A DNA stretch of 64,000 nt from Sordariomycetes sp. S80-01Y (lineage: Eukaryota > Ascomycota > Sordariomycetes), in NCBI GenBank assembly GCA_037042185.1, contig JAXQJY010000028.1, forward strand, positions 1,736,001 to 1,800,000, read 5' to 3'. The notes beneath the pieces were generated by a model that was not told the DNA's origin, searched no databases, and saw only the letters and a list, made by a program, of their open reading frames with translations. The translations under genes were made by a program, and so were the position numbers. Below are positions 51,312 through 63,764 of this stretch, piece after piece. Each line of letters opens with the position of its first letter. Within the stretch, counting starts at the first letter, position 1.

Positions 51312-54300
51312 AAGCGCCTACCTCAGAGTTGTTGTGGAAGTCAGGGGTGGTGCTTGTGTACAAATCATGTTTGGAGTCGAGCCAGTTGAGTCGAGATCCT
51401 CGAGGTTGCCGTGCTATGAGAGGGGACTGGGTCAACGATGTTCATCCGAACAACAGCCAGGCTGTGTCGGACCACATCCTTGTATACTTTTGTTGTAGTT
51501 ATAGAACTTGATCAAAGGCCCTCGTGGTTCACAGGAAGTGCACATCACAACCTCAGTGTGTCTACAACATCTTCCCAAGCCAGTAGATGCTCTAGGGGCT
51601 CGGGGGTTTCAAATAACGCGCTTGCGAACAATCCCCATGATGTTACCTGCTGGCACGGCCGAACGGCAAATTATGGATGGCGCCAACGCCATGCCACCCA
51701 AAGCGCAATGCCAACGGCCGGAGCCCTCGTTGGGGCAATGATGCGAGGCTTGGGCTCGCGGCGTCTCCGGGACCGTACCCCTCCGGTACTGACGAAGACG
51801 CTGTGGCTGCGGACGCAAAATTGCGGGTGCGTAAGCGGGACAGGCGGAGTTGTAGTGCGTAGGGCCACGAGTCGGGTCCGCAAGGCAGTTGGACGCCGTT
51901 TGCCGCGTGCCGTCGTCGTCGTGTACGGAGCAAGGTAGGGGGAGGCCTTGGCAGCGGAACCCAGGGTCCCGAGCTGTCATCGCGCGCGCGCGCGCAGCCC
52001 GCTTGACCGGCTGCCGCTCATTTGCCCTTAATTTTCCTGACATTGACGCGCTTCCCAAAGAAAAACGCGGCTTGCTCTAGCGGCATCCCTAGACGCACCT
52101 GGCGAAAATGACGAGGGGCTCGAGCGAAGGAACAGCGGAGAGCTCGAGCTCGGGGGCTGTCTCCAAGATGGCGGCGGATCCTTGCCAACGCGCCGGGCGC
52201 TTTGAGAGCCAAAAAAACGTGGCCTGTACCCTAGAACCTCGCTAGCCACGCGCGCTGGTGCGATGACATGTTGCGAAAGCTTGTGCCATCAAGATGGATC
52301 ACGCGCTAGACTAGTAGCCTACTCCGTACATACTCCGTAGTCTAGGATGCTCTGATCGAATCGCATTTGAACCCCGAAGTTGGGAGGCGTGGCGTCGATG
52401 GCAAAGGGCGGAAAGGTGTGGGTGGCTCCAGGACGCTCGTAAATGCCTGAATAAGACTGAGGTCCGGTTGATCTTCGACCTCCGCTTGGACATAATTCCT
52501 TGACAAGCAAAAGGCCTCGATGTCTGTGTGCATTGGCGAGTAAAGAAAAGAAAGTATCAGAAAGAAGAAATTGAGCCCTCCAAAGCCGCACCTTGAAACC
52601 ACCTGCTGCATCTGGAGCTGCTACGTCAAATGGAACGGAGAAGCACGGGTTGCTGTTCAATGCTCGCGCGCCATTCGGAACGATGGGAGGCTGTTGACGA
52701 TGCATTGTGTTGGCTCAACGTGGATTCCCCTATCCAATAAAAGAAAGGGCGTTCACTTGCGCTTCGAGAAGCTTACCTGGCGCCCGCCAGCAGTCGAATT
52801 GGTTTGGCGCGTTTCATGCAGTGTCGTTAGTGTTGCCATTGGTCCCGACTCAAAGGTTCGGTTTCAGACCGCATTCCTTGTAGAAGGATGGAATGAATGT
52901 CCCTTCCACCCACCCACGGCGTGAATTATCGCAGGTTTGGTGATGATGCCTCCTCGGGCTTTTGCGGCATCCGTCGAATTATCTTGGTGTAGATCCCTTA
53001 CCGATCCAGGCGTGCCTCGCCGTGTCTCTAAGCGGTAGAGCTGTGACCTGTCGCCGATAGTGAAGACTGCCAGCTTTCGACGCGATCGGGTATCAATCGA
53101 ACCGACAGATCTACCGCAAGGCATCGACGCACATAAAACCATTGGATCATGGTTCCTGAGAGCTGCGAACCCGGTGGGAACCCGGTGGCGGCCGGAGACG
53201 TGAGATGGTGTGTTGATTGCGGGGGGAGCAATGAGGCTGTCGCCATCGAAAATCATGCCCAACGGCGATTGGAAGCCCTACTGTGGTATGGCATGATGCT
53301 GTGCAGATGCACATGTGAGGCTGCGAGGTCCAGTTGCTGGTGGGTTGGCGTGTGGCATGTCGTCTGCGACTCTAGCGTCGCCAGCTGCATTGCATGTACA
53401 CTGCAGGTACCTGAGCCGAATCTTTGCTGCATCCACGGGGGTTTGCTGCACGCCTGTCGAGGTAGTGTTGCCGGTTGATGGAGAGGACGCCTGAGTGCTC
53501 AGCCCAGCTTCTAAATCGGCATGTTGGAGACTTGCGGCATAATTCAGAGGCCACACGTGCTGATGGCTGGTCGGGCAGCTGAAGGTCTTTCTTAGCGACT
53601 GGGTTCCGTCCACTCAGACTGCGCCAGACGATTGCTAGTCCCTTGGAATGCTGGCGTTAGCCAATTTGAGCCTGGCGATCAAGTCAACGCTGCATGGCGC
53701 GGCTTGATCTCGTTCCTGGCGGGAGTTCTTGGTGGGGGGGATCTGGCTGTCGGTCCAAGAAAGCTCCAGTCTGCGCCTTTGACAGTGGGCACGGCGATTC
53801 GAGGTTTGCTGCTGCTAACACTAGACTAGTCTAGCGCGCTGGCGCCTCGACCTTGAACCATTCTGCGCGTCAAGTTGAGTGAGGCGACAGATCCCCGTCG
53901 GTGCAGGAAACGGCAGGACTCAATGTGGGTTCGCAGGAACGGCCAAAACTCGTCTCACGATGCTCTTTCGCCTGTGAGGCGGGTTGGAGATTGGTGCTGG
54001 TGACACGGCGATTGGAGGCCTGAGGTGCATAGCAGCTGCAAGGTACCGAGACTGCCGGCGTCCTCGAACTCGCCGCCCGCAACCAATTGTCGGTTGGGTG
54101 TGAATAAGAGGGGGAAAAAAGCGCTCTGGTTGGAGGCCCGAGGGATCGTCGTCGAATGCGGGCTAAATAGCACGCGACACTCGAGCCTCAGGCAACTTCC
54201 CAGTCCATCTCGAGATCATGCTGGAAGGCTGAGCGGGGCGACGGAAGAAGCCTTCGGAAAATTTTCAGCCTGAGAACTTTTGGAGAGCGGGAGATGCACC

Positions 54301-57300
54301 GATGATCCTGGATGAGACAAAGAGGCCGAGGACGATGTGAGTGGTGATGGCGGCTTGTGAGAGAGCCTTGGATGAACTGCATTCGCATCACATGTCTGAG
54401 CTCGTGACAATACTACAGTGGTACCAAGACGAAGTAGCATAGCGGCGGCAAGGGATTGCACGGAACTGAGAGCAGCAGCCCCGGGATGCTGGCTAGTTGG
54501 TGATGTCGAGACTCCAGAGGGAGAACCCGGGCAGAGCAAACAACCTCTCAGCTGAGGGCGCGAGCTGGTGAGCCACAAAGGCCTAGGAAGACAATACGGC
54601 ACCTCTGCAGAGGCACTAAGAAGGTGGTCGGCATTAACAAATCCGATAGCGCCAGAATGTAGGCTCCTCCAGCACATGAGCCCCAAGCACATGAGCCCCA
54701 AGCCCAACGACGACTCCAAGTTCCTTCAAGTTCTGGGCAGTGCCCTCGCGCCTCTCCCCTCAACTGAATAACCCGCACCAACGTCTTGACAGTTACAGGC
54801 AATTAACCCTTCCACTGGGGTCGTCTCTGCACTTCCGCGGCCACCGATGTTCAGTCGCGGCCGGGCACCCGGACATGGATCAAGGGTCCAGCGACCCCAT
54901 GGTTTTGGTACCGGTACATGGCATTCCCGCCTCACTGTGCCCAACATCGTAGGTCTTGCGGGTACCGCTACCCATTGGCCTCTCGGAGGCGTCGCCTGTC
55001 GATGTGTCTCATCGTGGAAGGCGATCAATCTATTGGGCATCAATTCTTGTGTTCCCATCGCGACGACCGGATGCTATGCAACCCGCCCGGATGCGATGGT
55101 CACTTGATGATGGGCAATAGTGGAAGAAGAAGAAAAGTGAAGATGCTCTGGGCATACGCATCTGGTGAGTAATCGCTACATTTGTCAAGACTTCGTTCGA
55201 GGCGACGAATGGAGGCCACTGAATAGTGCGCAGGGGAGATTGGACCTACCAAGACAAGACGTGGGCGAAGGCAGACTTCGGGCCCAGACGCGTCCTCGTT
55301 TGGTTCATGGACGTTTCTTCCCCAAGAAATCCCGTAGCCTTGTTTTTTTTTTCTCATTACCCTCTCTATCAAGGGTCTGCAACGCCAATGGCACTTCGGC
55401 GGTACGAGTACACGGCAGCAGCCATCGCATTGCGTATCTGCACTACGTAGCTAGGGTGGCAGAGCTGATTCCCCGTCCTAGCGCCGACCATTGACTCAGC
55501 CTGTCTGTCTTAGATCCAGCAGCTGCTCTCTGTCTCATCCTCTTTAGTCCGTCCGTGACAGGTCCAGCTGCGAGCTTGCAACCGGACGAGCAGCTCGACT
55601 TTAATCCTCTTTTGCCGCATTCCCACTGGTCGCCTCGTCGCGGCTGGCCTGAAATCATTTACATTGCAGGGAATCTCCGGAATTCGTCGGCCTCAGCCCT
55701 TCACCCCATTGTCTCTTGGACGCCGGCTTTGCCAAACAGGCTCGACAAGACAAGGGACAAAAATACTATTATCGCTCTCGCTCTTCCTCGCTCCCGACCT
55801 GCCCTGCCAATCAGCCGGGTACTGCCCAGGTACCTCCAGCTTGTCACTTGGCAGACCCATGCATCCTGATCCCGCCCACCCCCTTCTAGTCCGGCGCACC
55901 CCTCAGGCCTCACCCCACCCTGTCAGGACTCTCAGACAAGCCCGTACTTTCGTAGAGTGGGTTTTAAACTTTGCGATCTGGGATCTCAGCCTGCCCCGAG
56001 GAGCCTTACAGACACTCCTCCCGAGGCTTGGTCAAGCTATTGTTCCCTGTGGCCCAGGCATGGACAGCTGCCTCCCTCCATGACCCAAGCTGCGAGCACT
56101 TCGTAGCGGCTACGGCCTCGAGGTGCCCGTTGGAGAGCCAGTGTTTCCTCCACTTGTGACAGCAACCTCGTGATCCCCCCCGGCGAGCACTCCCTCGCCC
56201 CCCCTCTTTCCCTACCTAGTCAAGCCACGGCCATTGCTCCCTCGCTGCCCTCCGGATTCTGCCCAACAACCCCCTTCATCCCCTCTGCTAACGCCTCTGG
56301 GGCAAGTGTACTCCGTGCTCCTACAAGGGGCCCTGAAGGGTTGGATACGGCCTTTGCCATGCAGATCTCGCGGGACCCTTACGTACCACCGATATCGACG
56401 TACAATTCTCGTCCATGGGGTGCCATTACGCTCTGTCTTTCTTTTTCCCGTGTCTTTACTTCTTCGACCCTACCGTACCTCCACTGCCGGCGAATCTTTG
56501 TGATCTTGAAGTCTCACCCGAGTTACCGACTCTCTGGAACTTAAAGCCACACGGCACCTCGAATCAACAACCACTTCCACTTCACAGCCTCACCAGCGCT
56601 TCTTCTTCAAGGTCGAATCACGTCATATTCGAGGCTGTACTTATACTTGGCTCACATTGCTTCACTCAGTTCATTGACCATTCCTTTAAAGAAAGGCTTA
56701 CGGCCGCAGCACGTCCCCGGCCTGCTCGAAACCCTATCCCTCCCTCACGGCAACAAGCTCAAGCCCAAGCTGGTCCTCTTCCTCCATCTCGAGCCTCGAA
56801 CGCTCCACGGTGCCAAACACCGGCGCGCGTAAGTGCATCGCAAAAGCCGGGCTGGTGCCCCGTGTCGGCTAACAGCATGGATCACCTAGTCCTTGAAGTC
56901 AAGTCCAGAACTGCCAACTTTACTCATACGGTTCAAAATTAGACTCCCGTCAAAGTCAAAGGCGCAAGCGCCAGCGCCTCCAAAGACCCCTGGTTCCGCT
57001 CCAACTGCTCAGGTACCTACCTACAGATCGGGCAGGGACAAGCTCGCTGCGCCTTGGACCGACGCTGCCTAGCGTTACTGGGATAGACCTTGTTGGTATA
57101 CTGCGCACAACGGTTTTGACAACCTACGCGCACACCACACTCCGCTCTCCCGCCTGTAATCCAGGGAGTTCCGCTTCGCACAGCTCCAACAAAGTTCATC
57201 GTCATCCTCAACGCCTCGTCCGGGGCATGAAGACGCTAGGCGCTAGCTGCTCGGTGCTCACCAAGCTCTACTCTGTTGCCCGAAGGTCCCTTGCTGCCCA

Positions 57301-57769
57301 GACACTGACTCGATCCATGGGCAACCCTACGCACCCAGGCATATAATCGTCGGGCTCGCCTTAACTGCTACCAACTTGCATTGTTGCTTCCGCTGTACCA
57401 CAGCGCTATCCGCAACCAACCACTGTCACATCCCACATCACGACGACTCACTTCAACCTGAATCGACCAGCAACCCTGGCCTCACTGATTGATCTGCGAA
57501 AGTCCCGGATACGGACTGCTGCTGGCATAGCCAACGACCCCGCGACAGCCCCTCTACTGGAACCATCAACAGCTAGCTAAGCCGGCCAAGCTTGTCATCG
57601 GGAGCTTCACTGTCAACGCCCTCAGCTCTACTCACCCGCAGCCCCGGTCGGTCTCCAGGCCGATCAAACATCCAACCTGGCCCTCTACTACCCGTCGCCG
57701 ACGCCTTCTCCGGCGGCCTATCGCGTGGGCCTGACCTCAGAGTCCTCCCGCGACAGCCATCACCGGGGC
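51312..57769. other. Large gene-free interval leading to an uncharacterised gene
   Basis: In these 6.5 kb I find no supported gene. There are many overlapping frames below about 175 codons, without domains or credible splice chains. Small features seen are a (CG)n run at 51981-51995, two ACTCCGTA copies around 52320-52340, a 14-bp perfect palindrome CTAGACTAGTCTAG at 53821-53834, and a 15-bp tandem duplication at 54672-54701. From about 55500 the plus strand turns strongly CT/CA-rich, which suggests a long promoter and 5' leader for the gene at 57770. Confidence 0.5.
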
Positions 57770-59046
57770 ATGGACGACCCCAACAGGCAGAGGAGGCCGA
57801 ACGATCCGCTCGGTCACCATGCCGCAAGTTCAAGATTCACATCTCAGCCGAGCCGGTCCGTCCCCAGCAGCTCAGCCGACCGGTACAGGCCGGCTCCCAT
57901 AAACACGTCGCCGCAAACACCACGGACGCTGGGATCCGCGGGAAGCTACAGCAACAGCTACTACCAGGAGCCAGCACAGGGCTTCAACTCGTCAAGCATG
58001 ACAGGGTACGGCTCCGACTACAGCCATGATGGACGTCAACAGTCACAAAACTTTGGCGGCTACAACGCGGCCACCATCATGTACAATGTGCCGCAAGCGA
58101 CTGCACAAACGCCCGTGTACGACACCCAACAGTTTGGGTCACGGCAGCCCGCAGCCTTGCAAATGATGACGCCCGATGTCGCATCAACATACTTTGGCTC
58201 TGCGGACAACGCGTCTGCACATAGCCTCCAGACCGCAGCCGCCGCCGGTCCCTCTGGCACCCACGGCGTCTACCAGCAGAATCCCTCCATGAGCTACAAC
58301 AGCAGCATGACGGGCGTATCGCCTTCGGTGCAGCAGGCTGGCGCCGATGTTTCCATGAATGACGATACAGACTACGCCGCTGATCGAAACCAAGCGCTGG
58401 AAGAAAAGTGGCACAACTTTCAACGACAGCTGTCTACTGTCTTCCAGGATATCTCGAACGGTGCGTTGGACACGGCATCTGACACATTGCTGTCAATCTC
58501 AGGTTGGCTCCTGTCTCAAGTTGCAGATCTAGGTAAGGTTCCAAACCCAAAAACCCCCAAAGGCCACTTCAGACTAGCACTCGTCGCCCCGGGTTAGTCT
58601 CAGGCACCGTGCAGCTCTGGTGTGCAGAGCGGGACGAACGCTAATGCGAACCTGCTTAGGTCTGACCATGGACGATGCCAGCCTTCACGCCGATCGCATA
58701 AAACTATGGGACAATTTTAACCACGCCTGGCTCGCTCTGGGCCAGAAACAGGTCGACCTCATGAGCTCGCGCCCACAGCAATCGAGGTCGCAACACCTGT
58801 TGTCGCAGGAGACCATCGAGCACCTGGGCAATGAGCTTGTGCGTCTCTGCGACGGGCTCGAGCGTCACGGCTTGATTGACTACCAGTACGGCGTGTGGGA
58901 GGATCAAATTGTAGCAGGTAAAGTTTTCTCGCCTTGGGTGCCCCGTGCTCGCCGTGCAAATCCTCCTTCCTGATTTGGCTAACATTCCTTCTCGAACAGT
59001 GCTCGAAGAATGTTTGGATCTGTACGAAGCTGACAGCCGGCAATGA
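57770..59046 (+). CDS. Uncharacterised protein with disordered N-terminus and conserved-looking helical C-terminus
   Basis: There are three exons, 57770-58532, 58660-58917 and 59000-59046, giving 355 residues. Introns are 127 and 82 bp with standard GTAAGG and GTAAAG donors. The first 200 residues are Ser/Gln/Tyr/Asn-rich and look disordered (MDDPNRQRRPNDPLGHHAAS start). From about 212 the protein becomes helical: EEKWHNFQRQLSTVFQDI, ALDTASDTLLSISGWLLSQV, then LTMDDASLHADRIKLWDNFN after the intron and ERHGLIDYQYGVWEDQI. It ends VLEECLDLYEADSRQ. The C-terminal part gives the impression of a conserved Pezizomycotina family of unknown function. I do not recognise a named domain. A large gene-free upstream interval and a long leader resemble those of fungal regulatory genes. 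Confidence 0.8.
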
Positions 59047-62000
59047 TACGTTTTATTTTTACGCGCTCCGCGCAGCCGAGAGGCATTAAAAAAAAAAGGA
59101 AAAAAGCCTCTCACATTTCTGCCGAGTCCGGCGATACGCATGAAAGGGCCGAGAGGGCTGAAATTCCACGGAACCTGTAAGCTACATGACCGACAACGGG
59201 GAACGAATGGGTGGGCTATGATGGGGAGGAAGGCTGGCGAGGCGCAAGACGGCGTGCGTGCGTCCTCGGCCAGGTGTGCCACTACGTGTAACGACTACTC
59301 GCATAGACTTGCTGCCGTTTGGCAAGGGGATCTGGTATAGACGGGATGGCTGGCGACACGGATATGCTTTGCGCTCTTGGCTTGGCCTTGCTTCACTGGG
59401 GAGGCTTTGCTCCTCCACCTTGCTTTTTTTTATCCTTCATCTGGGAGTCGGGGTCGGGATCAGGCATGGGAATGGGAACGGGAAGGGGGGTGAGCTCAGC
59501 GCTCAACGGAGTACTCAATCTAATACGATACCCGGCATTTTGGCCGCGCGAATGATGAAGCGAAATGACAAGGCCATTCATTGCTCTTTTGCAATAGCCG
59601 ATTCCTCCCATGAGTCTCTCAACACATCACAGAGCCCTTGGGCCTCAGCTTGATGAGCACCGGACTGCGATTGGATGCAATGCTGGCTGGAAAAGGACAC
59701 ATCACATGTCATTTTCCTTGTTTTTTTGAATCTCTTTTGCGGCGTCTCGCTGCTGGTAACGAGCGGGAGATGCTCCCAGGGGGAGAGGTAATCTGGGACG
59801 CAGCGTGAGCCTTGGTAACACTGGACAAGTAATGGGTCGGAGATGGCCAGGGGTGGGGGGGTGTTGCGCATCGTCTCATGTCACGTCTGAGGCTCGGGCT
59901 TGGAGTGTGCTCTCCTGTCCTGGAGCTTTCAATTCGATACTCTTCAAAGCTGGAGCCAGCAGGCTTGGGCCCCTTGCTTCGGTCAACTAGTCATTGCCCA
60001 TCCTCAGCTCCCAAAGGCGTACTTGGCAAGCCGTAGCCTGTTCTGGACTCCTCCGAGCCTTTGATTACCAGGTCGGACATGCAGGAATGAGGATTGAATT
60101 CTGCTGTTTTGGAGATCGATAGGCTGGTTTGGCGAAGGAGCGGTGCTGCGTACAAGGTTGATGGCTGTCCGACCGCGCGGGATGGGGATCTGAGGCCGGG
60201 TCAAGGCCTCTCGCTTGCAGCCTCTCCTCTTCCTCCACGGCGGCTCACAACCCAGGTCACCAAACTGATTTCTTCCCGAGGGCCGCGTGGCGGCCAGCCA
60301 GCGACGTTCCAGCCGTCGGGGAAAATCCTCATTCGCCGTGCGTCGAGTCCCCCGTCATCTCCGTAGACAGCCCGAACCCAGCTGCACGCCGCATGCGCTT
60401 GCACGCATGAGAGGGACCGGCTTCCCTGACGACGATCAGTGTGCCCGAATGCCCGAATGCCACATGCGCCCGGAAGACGCCATCATCGCCGACGCACTGC
60501 ACCGCACTGCACTGCTTTGCGCCGGGCAGGGGTGCAGAGCTGACCGCCGGTCCAGCACGTGAGGGCGGGTACGTGAGTGAGCGCCTGAATTCATGCGGTT
60601 CGTGCAAGAGGCAAATGTTGGGCATGAAGGGCCGTTCTCGTGACCTGCGTAGCGCCACCCGCCAAGAGCGTGTCTTCGTCCCAAGGGATAGCGGGGAGGA
60701 GTGCGCATACCATACTCGTGCTCATGCGGTGAGGTCCAACAGACTAGGCGCCAAAATAAAAATGGTATCCTGTCAAGCTTGTGATTTGCATCCTACTAAG
60801 CGAGGAGGAGGGAATACCCCTGGTCAACCCGCCCAGATCAGCGGTCCATCGGAGCACCCGCGCCAAGCGAACAGACAGGACAGGACCCCTGGAGGCTACG
60901 GCTTGTCATGATCCCTGCTCGGCGCGCAAATCCTCGTGGCTGCCCGCGGCGGAAATGAGAGGGGATCTGGGAGGGACCCGTGGCGTTGAACAGTGGCCGT
61001 GAAGATGACGCTGAAGGATGCAATGTTTTGGAGACGGTGAGTTTCAGAATCACGAGGCAGAAGGTTGACCACTGGCTCGGAGAGCTTACGGGCAGAGGTT
61101 GAGCTTTGATGCGCGCGCTGTTACCAGCTTTCCGGGAATAAGGTGACAATCGTGTAAGTGCAAGCCTGGAGGGGGCCATGCCGGCCACGAACAGCCTCGG
61201 CGTGAGTCAAGATATCAACAAAGACTCAAGGACACATCTGGCACACAAAAAGATAAGAATAAACACCGTAGAGTCCCATCGACATGAGAAGCAACGGCAA
61301 GTTCCATGTCACCTTCTACCACGGGCTGAGCGAATAGATCAGGTTGACTGGCCAGCTAGCACATGTGCAACAGCTGCAATGATGGTCCGAGGGTGAAGCC
61401 TTGCGCAATCCCAGTCCGATAAGAAAACACCTGCAGCAGAACCAGGGGAGCCTCGTCTGTATCGAAGTGAGAGTGACCTCGGGCCTCGCAGATAGCAGTC
61501 TGTCACCTCAAGGATACCGGGAGCTGTCGGACGAAGCTCCCAAGACTCCTTCCGCCATCACGGCCAAATGACATGGTGGATCAAGTCAATCCTCGGAATC
61601 CGTGCACTGCTCGTCCGCTGGCCACGTGCTTCGGAGGAATCGGGGCCTGCGAGAATCATGGGGAGCATCCTCTGGCAAGGTCATGCTGTGTTGCCTAGTC
61701 GAGGACAAGCCGCTTCCACCTGCGAGCAGACTGGCGTTCCTGGTCGAAACAGCATTGCGGATCAGCGGGGTAGATAGAGCACGCTCAAGGGTCCTGTGCA
61801 AAGCTCGCAGCTGAGCTTCTCGGGCGTCCAAGAGCTTCTCCAGCAGGCGAAAAGCTGGGCCCAGCTCATGTCGAGCGCATCAGCCGAAGCCTCTGCCAAC
61901 CGACACGGGGCTCGTGCCAGCTGGTATTTGGCATGTGAGAGCTCACGTTCGTGGACTGTGACGATCAGCAAGGAACAGGCATCTCTCGAGGTGCGGCTCA

Positions 62001-63764
62001 TGAACCAGTCGGCCAAATAGCGGGTGGACTAGATAAAATTCCCGACGAGGCGGATGCAGGTGCACTGGCAAACAGGGCACGCCAGGGGGGGCACAGTAGC
62101 GCTTTAGAGTCGTGGCTGAAGACGGGACGCTGAGAGAAGGATGCGGCGCACAGCCAGAATCAACTCCGAGATGGGCCGTCTGCTCCTCATGTGCACGACT
62201 CGAGAGGCTGCTGCCTCTGACTGGTAGCTTCTATTACGGGCTTCTGCTCCGTGCAGCTGGCCGCAGCTCTGTAGGGATTCTGCCGACCTTGCCGTTTGCA
62301 TGGGACAGCTGAAGTCCAATATCGAAACATGTTGGATCGGTGACCAAGCCATTGGGGCCTGCAGCAGATCTCCAGATGCGACATTTGCGAAAGAAGGCTC
62401 TCTAGCGTCGAGAAGAAGGAAAAAAATACCTTTGAGATACCTCCGCCGTGGCCAGCATTTCGATCGCGCGGGGTGTGGACGTATCGATGCAAGGCTGCTG
62501 CCAGGGCCACAAATGATATGTCATGTTTTACCGCAGAGAAATGAAGCCAGATTCGAGAGGCAAAAGGAAGCCCAAGCCGCGAGCCCTTCAGCTCTTTCCC
62601 CCGCACGGCCATCGCGCTCGTCGTCGCTTCGCCGGGGGTGTGTCCTCGCCGGTGCCAATCCAATCGGGCATCAACTGCCCATGGAGAATTCGTGCGGTGG
62701 TGGCGGGCGAGAAAACGAGCTTGTTCCAGACGATAGGTCCGGCTAAGACATGCATACATCTGGCATCAAGGCCTCTTAGCTTGCGTGGTGCCGAACCACA
62801 CTCGCGCACACTGCGAAGAGATACCTGATCCCCCCTCAAGCCAGCTGGATGTGACACAGCGCGAGCTACGCATCAGCTGGGTCGCACATAGATCCGTTGG
62901 GCACGTCCAATGATCGCTGTCCGGGGACAGTCGATGGAGCGAGACGCCTTTGCCGAGAGACACAAGCCACACCACGGGTAACCTTGGACCCGCAGTCAAT
63001 CACCGAAGTACCGGCACCGCTGAGACAGTGACGTTGGTATGTTGACTCGCCCTTGGGCGCATGGTCTGGTCGAGGCCGAAGAATGTCGTTCCAAGGCCGA
63101 GAGAGCGTCGCCCGAGCTGAACAGGTGAGTCGCCGTGGTCGTCTCAATCACTAATCTCAAGGTAGCCTGCCGGACGCCGGGGGCCAGGTATTAATTGATT
63201 ACCCATGCAGCGTCAGCCAAGGGGGCAAGAGAGAAGTGCCCCAGCACGACGACCATGGTCGGCCGATAAGACTCGGGTCTTGTGGCCGGCCGTATCGTGC
63301 GGGTTAATTAATCAATGTCGTGAAGCGGAACGAACATGCTTCGGCTGCCTGGCTCTGATTACTATACCACCATCCTTTCAGCAAGTCGACTACATGAGGT
63401 CGTCACGAACATGGACAATGGAGATCACACGACGTTCGCAACCAAAATCACGCTAGCGATCGAGCATAACCGCTAGACGAGCTGGATCCATGCGTGGAGT
63501 TCCGCATGGCGGTGATGGCCTTGTCGATTTCACGACTTCATAGGCTCGACGCCGCCAACACACCCAGTTCGGGGTAGTGCACTCATCGAGCATATGCGCT
63601 CCCACAACGAAAGGTCCATCTTCTCGTTTCCCGGGAGCTGTAATAAGATCTGGAAAACGTTCACGTGAGTAACATGGGCCGATGAACTTTGTTGGTCATT
63701 ATCGTAACTAAGCCAGCCGTCTGCTGCAATAGTGCTCTCACGCGAAGGGGATCCGTCCGAGTCT
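59047..63764. other. Large gene-free interval before calcineurin B
   Basis: These 4.7 kb lie between the uncharacterised gene and the end of the calcineurin B gene. Frames of 60 to 190 codons occur on both strands without recognisable domains or splice patterns. A purine-rich simple-sequence patch (GGGAATGGGAACGGGAAG) lies at about 59467-59485. No repeat family, tRNA or snoRNA was found. The interval is convergent, so it is mostly downstream DNA of both neighbours and is unusually long for that. Confidence 0.5.

Noticed and set aside
51981-51995. (CG)n run as a Z-DNA element or functional repeat
   Set aside because: Fifteen bases of alternating CG can arise by chance in GC-rich spacer, and no associated structure was found.
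58533-58659. snoRNA in the relatively long 127-bp intron of the uncharacterised gene
   Set aside because: No RTGATGA box and no H/ACA-like hairpins with an ACA end were seen.
60436-62759. Several frames of 90-190 codons in the interval before calcineurin B
   Set aside because: They overlap in several frames and both strands, with no domain or plausible intron chain, as expected for GC-rich non-coding DNA.
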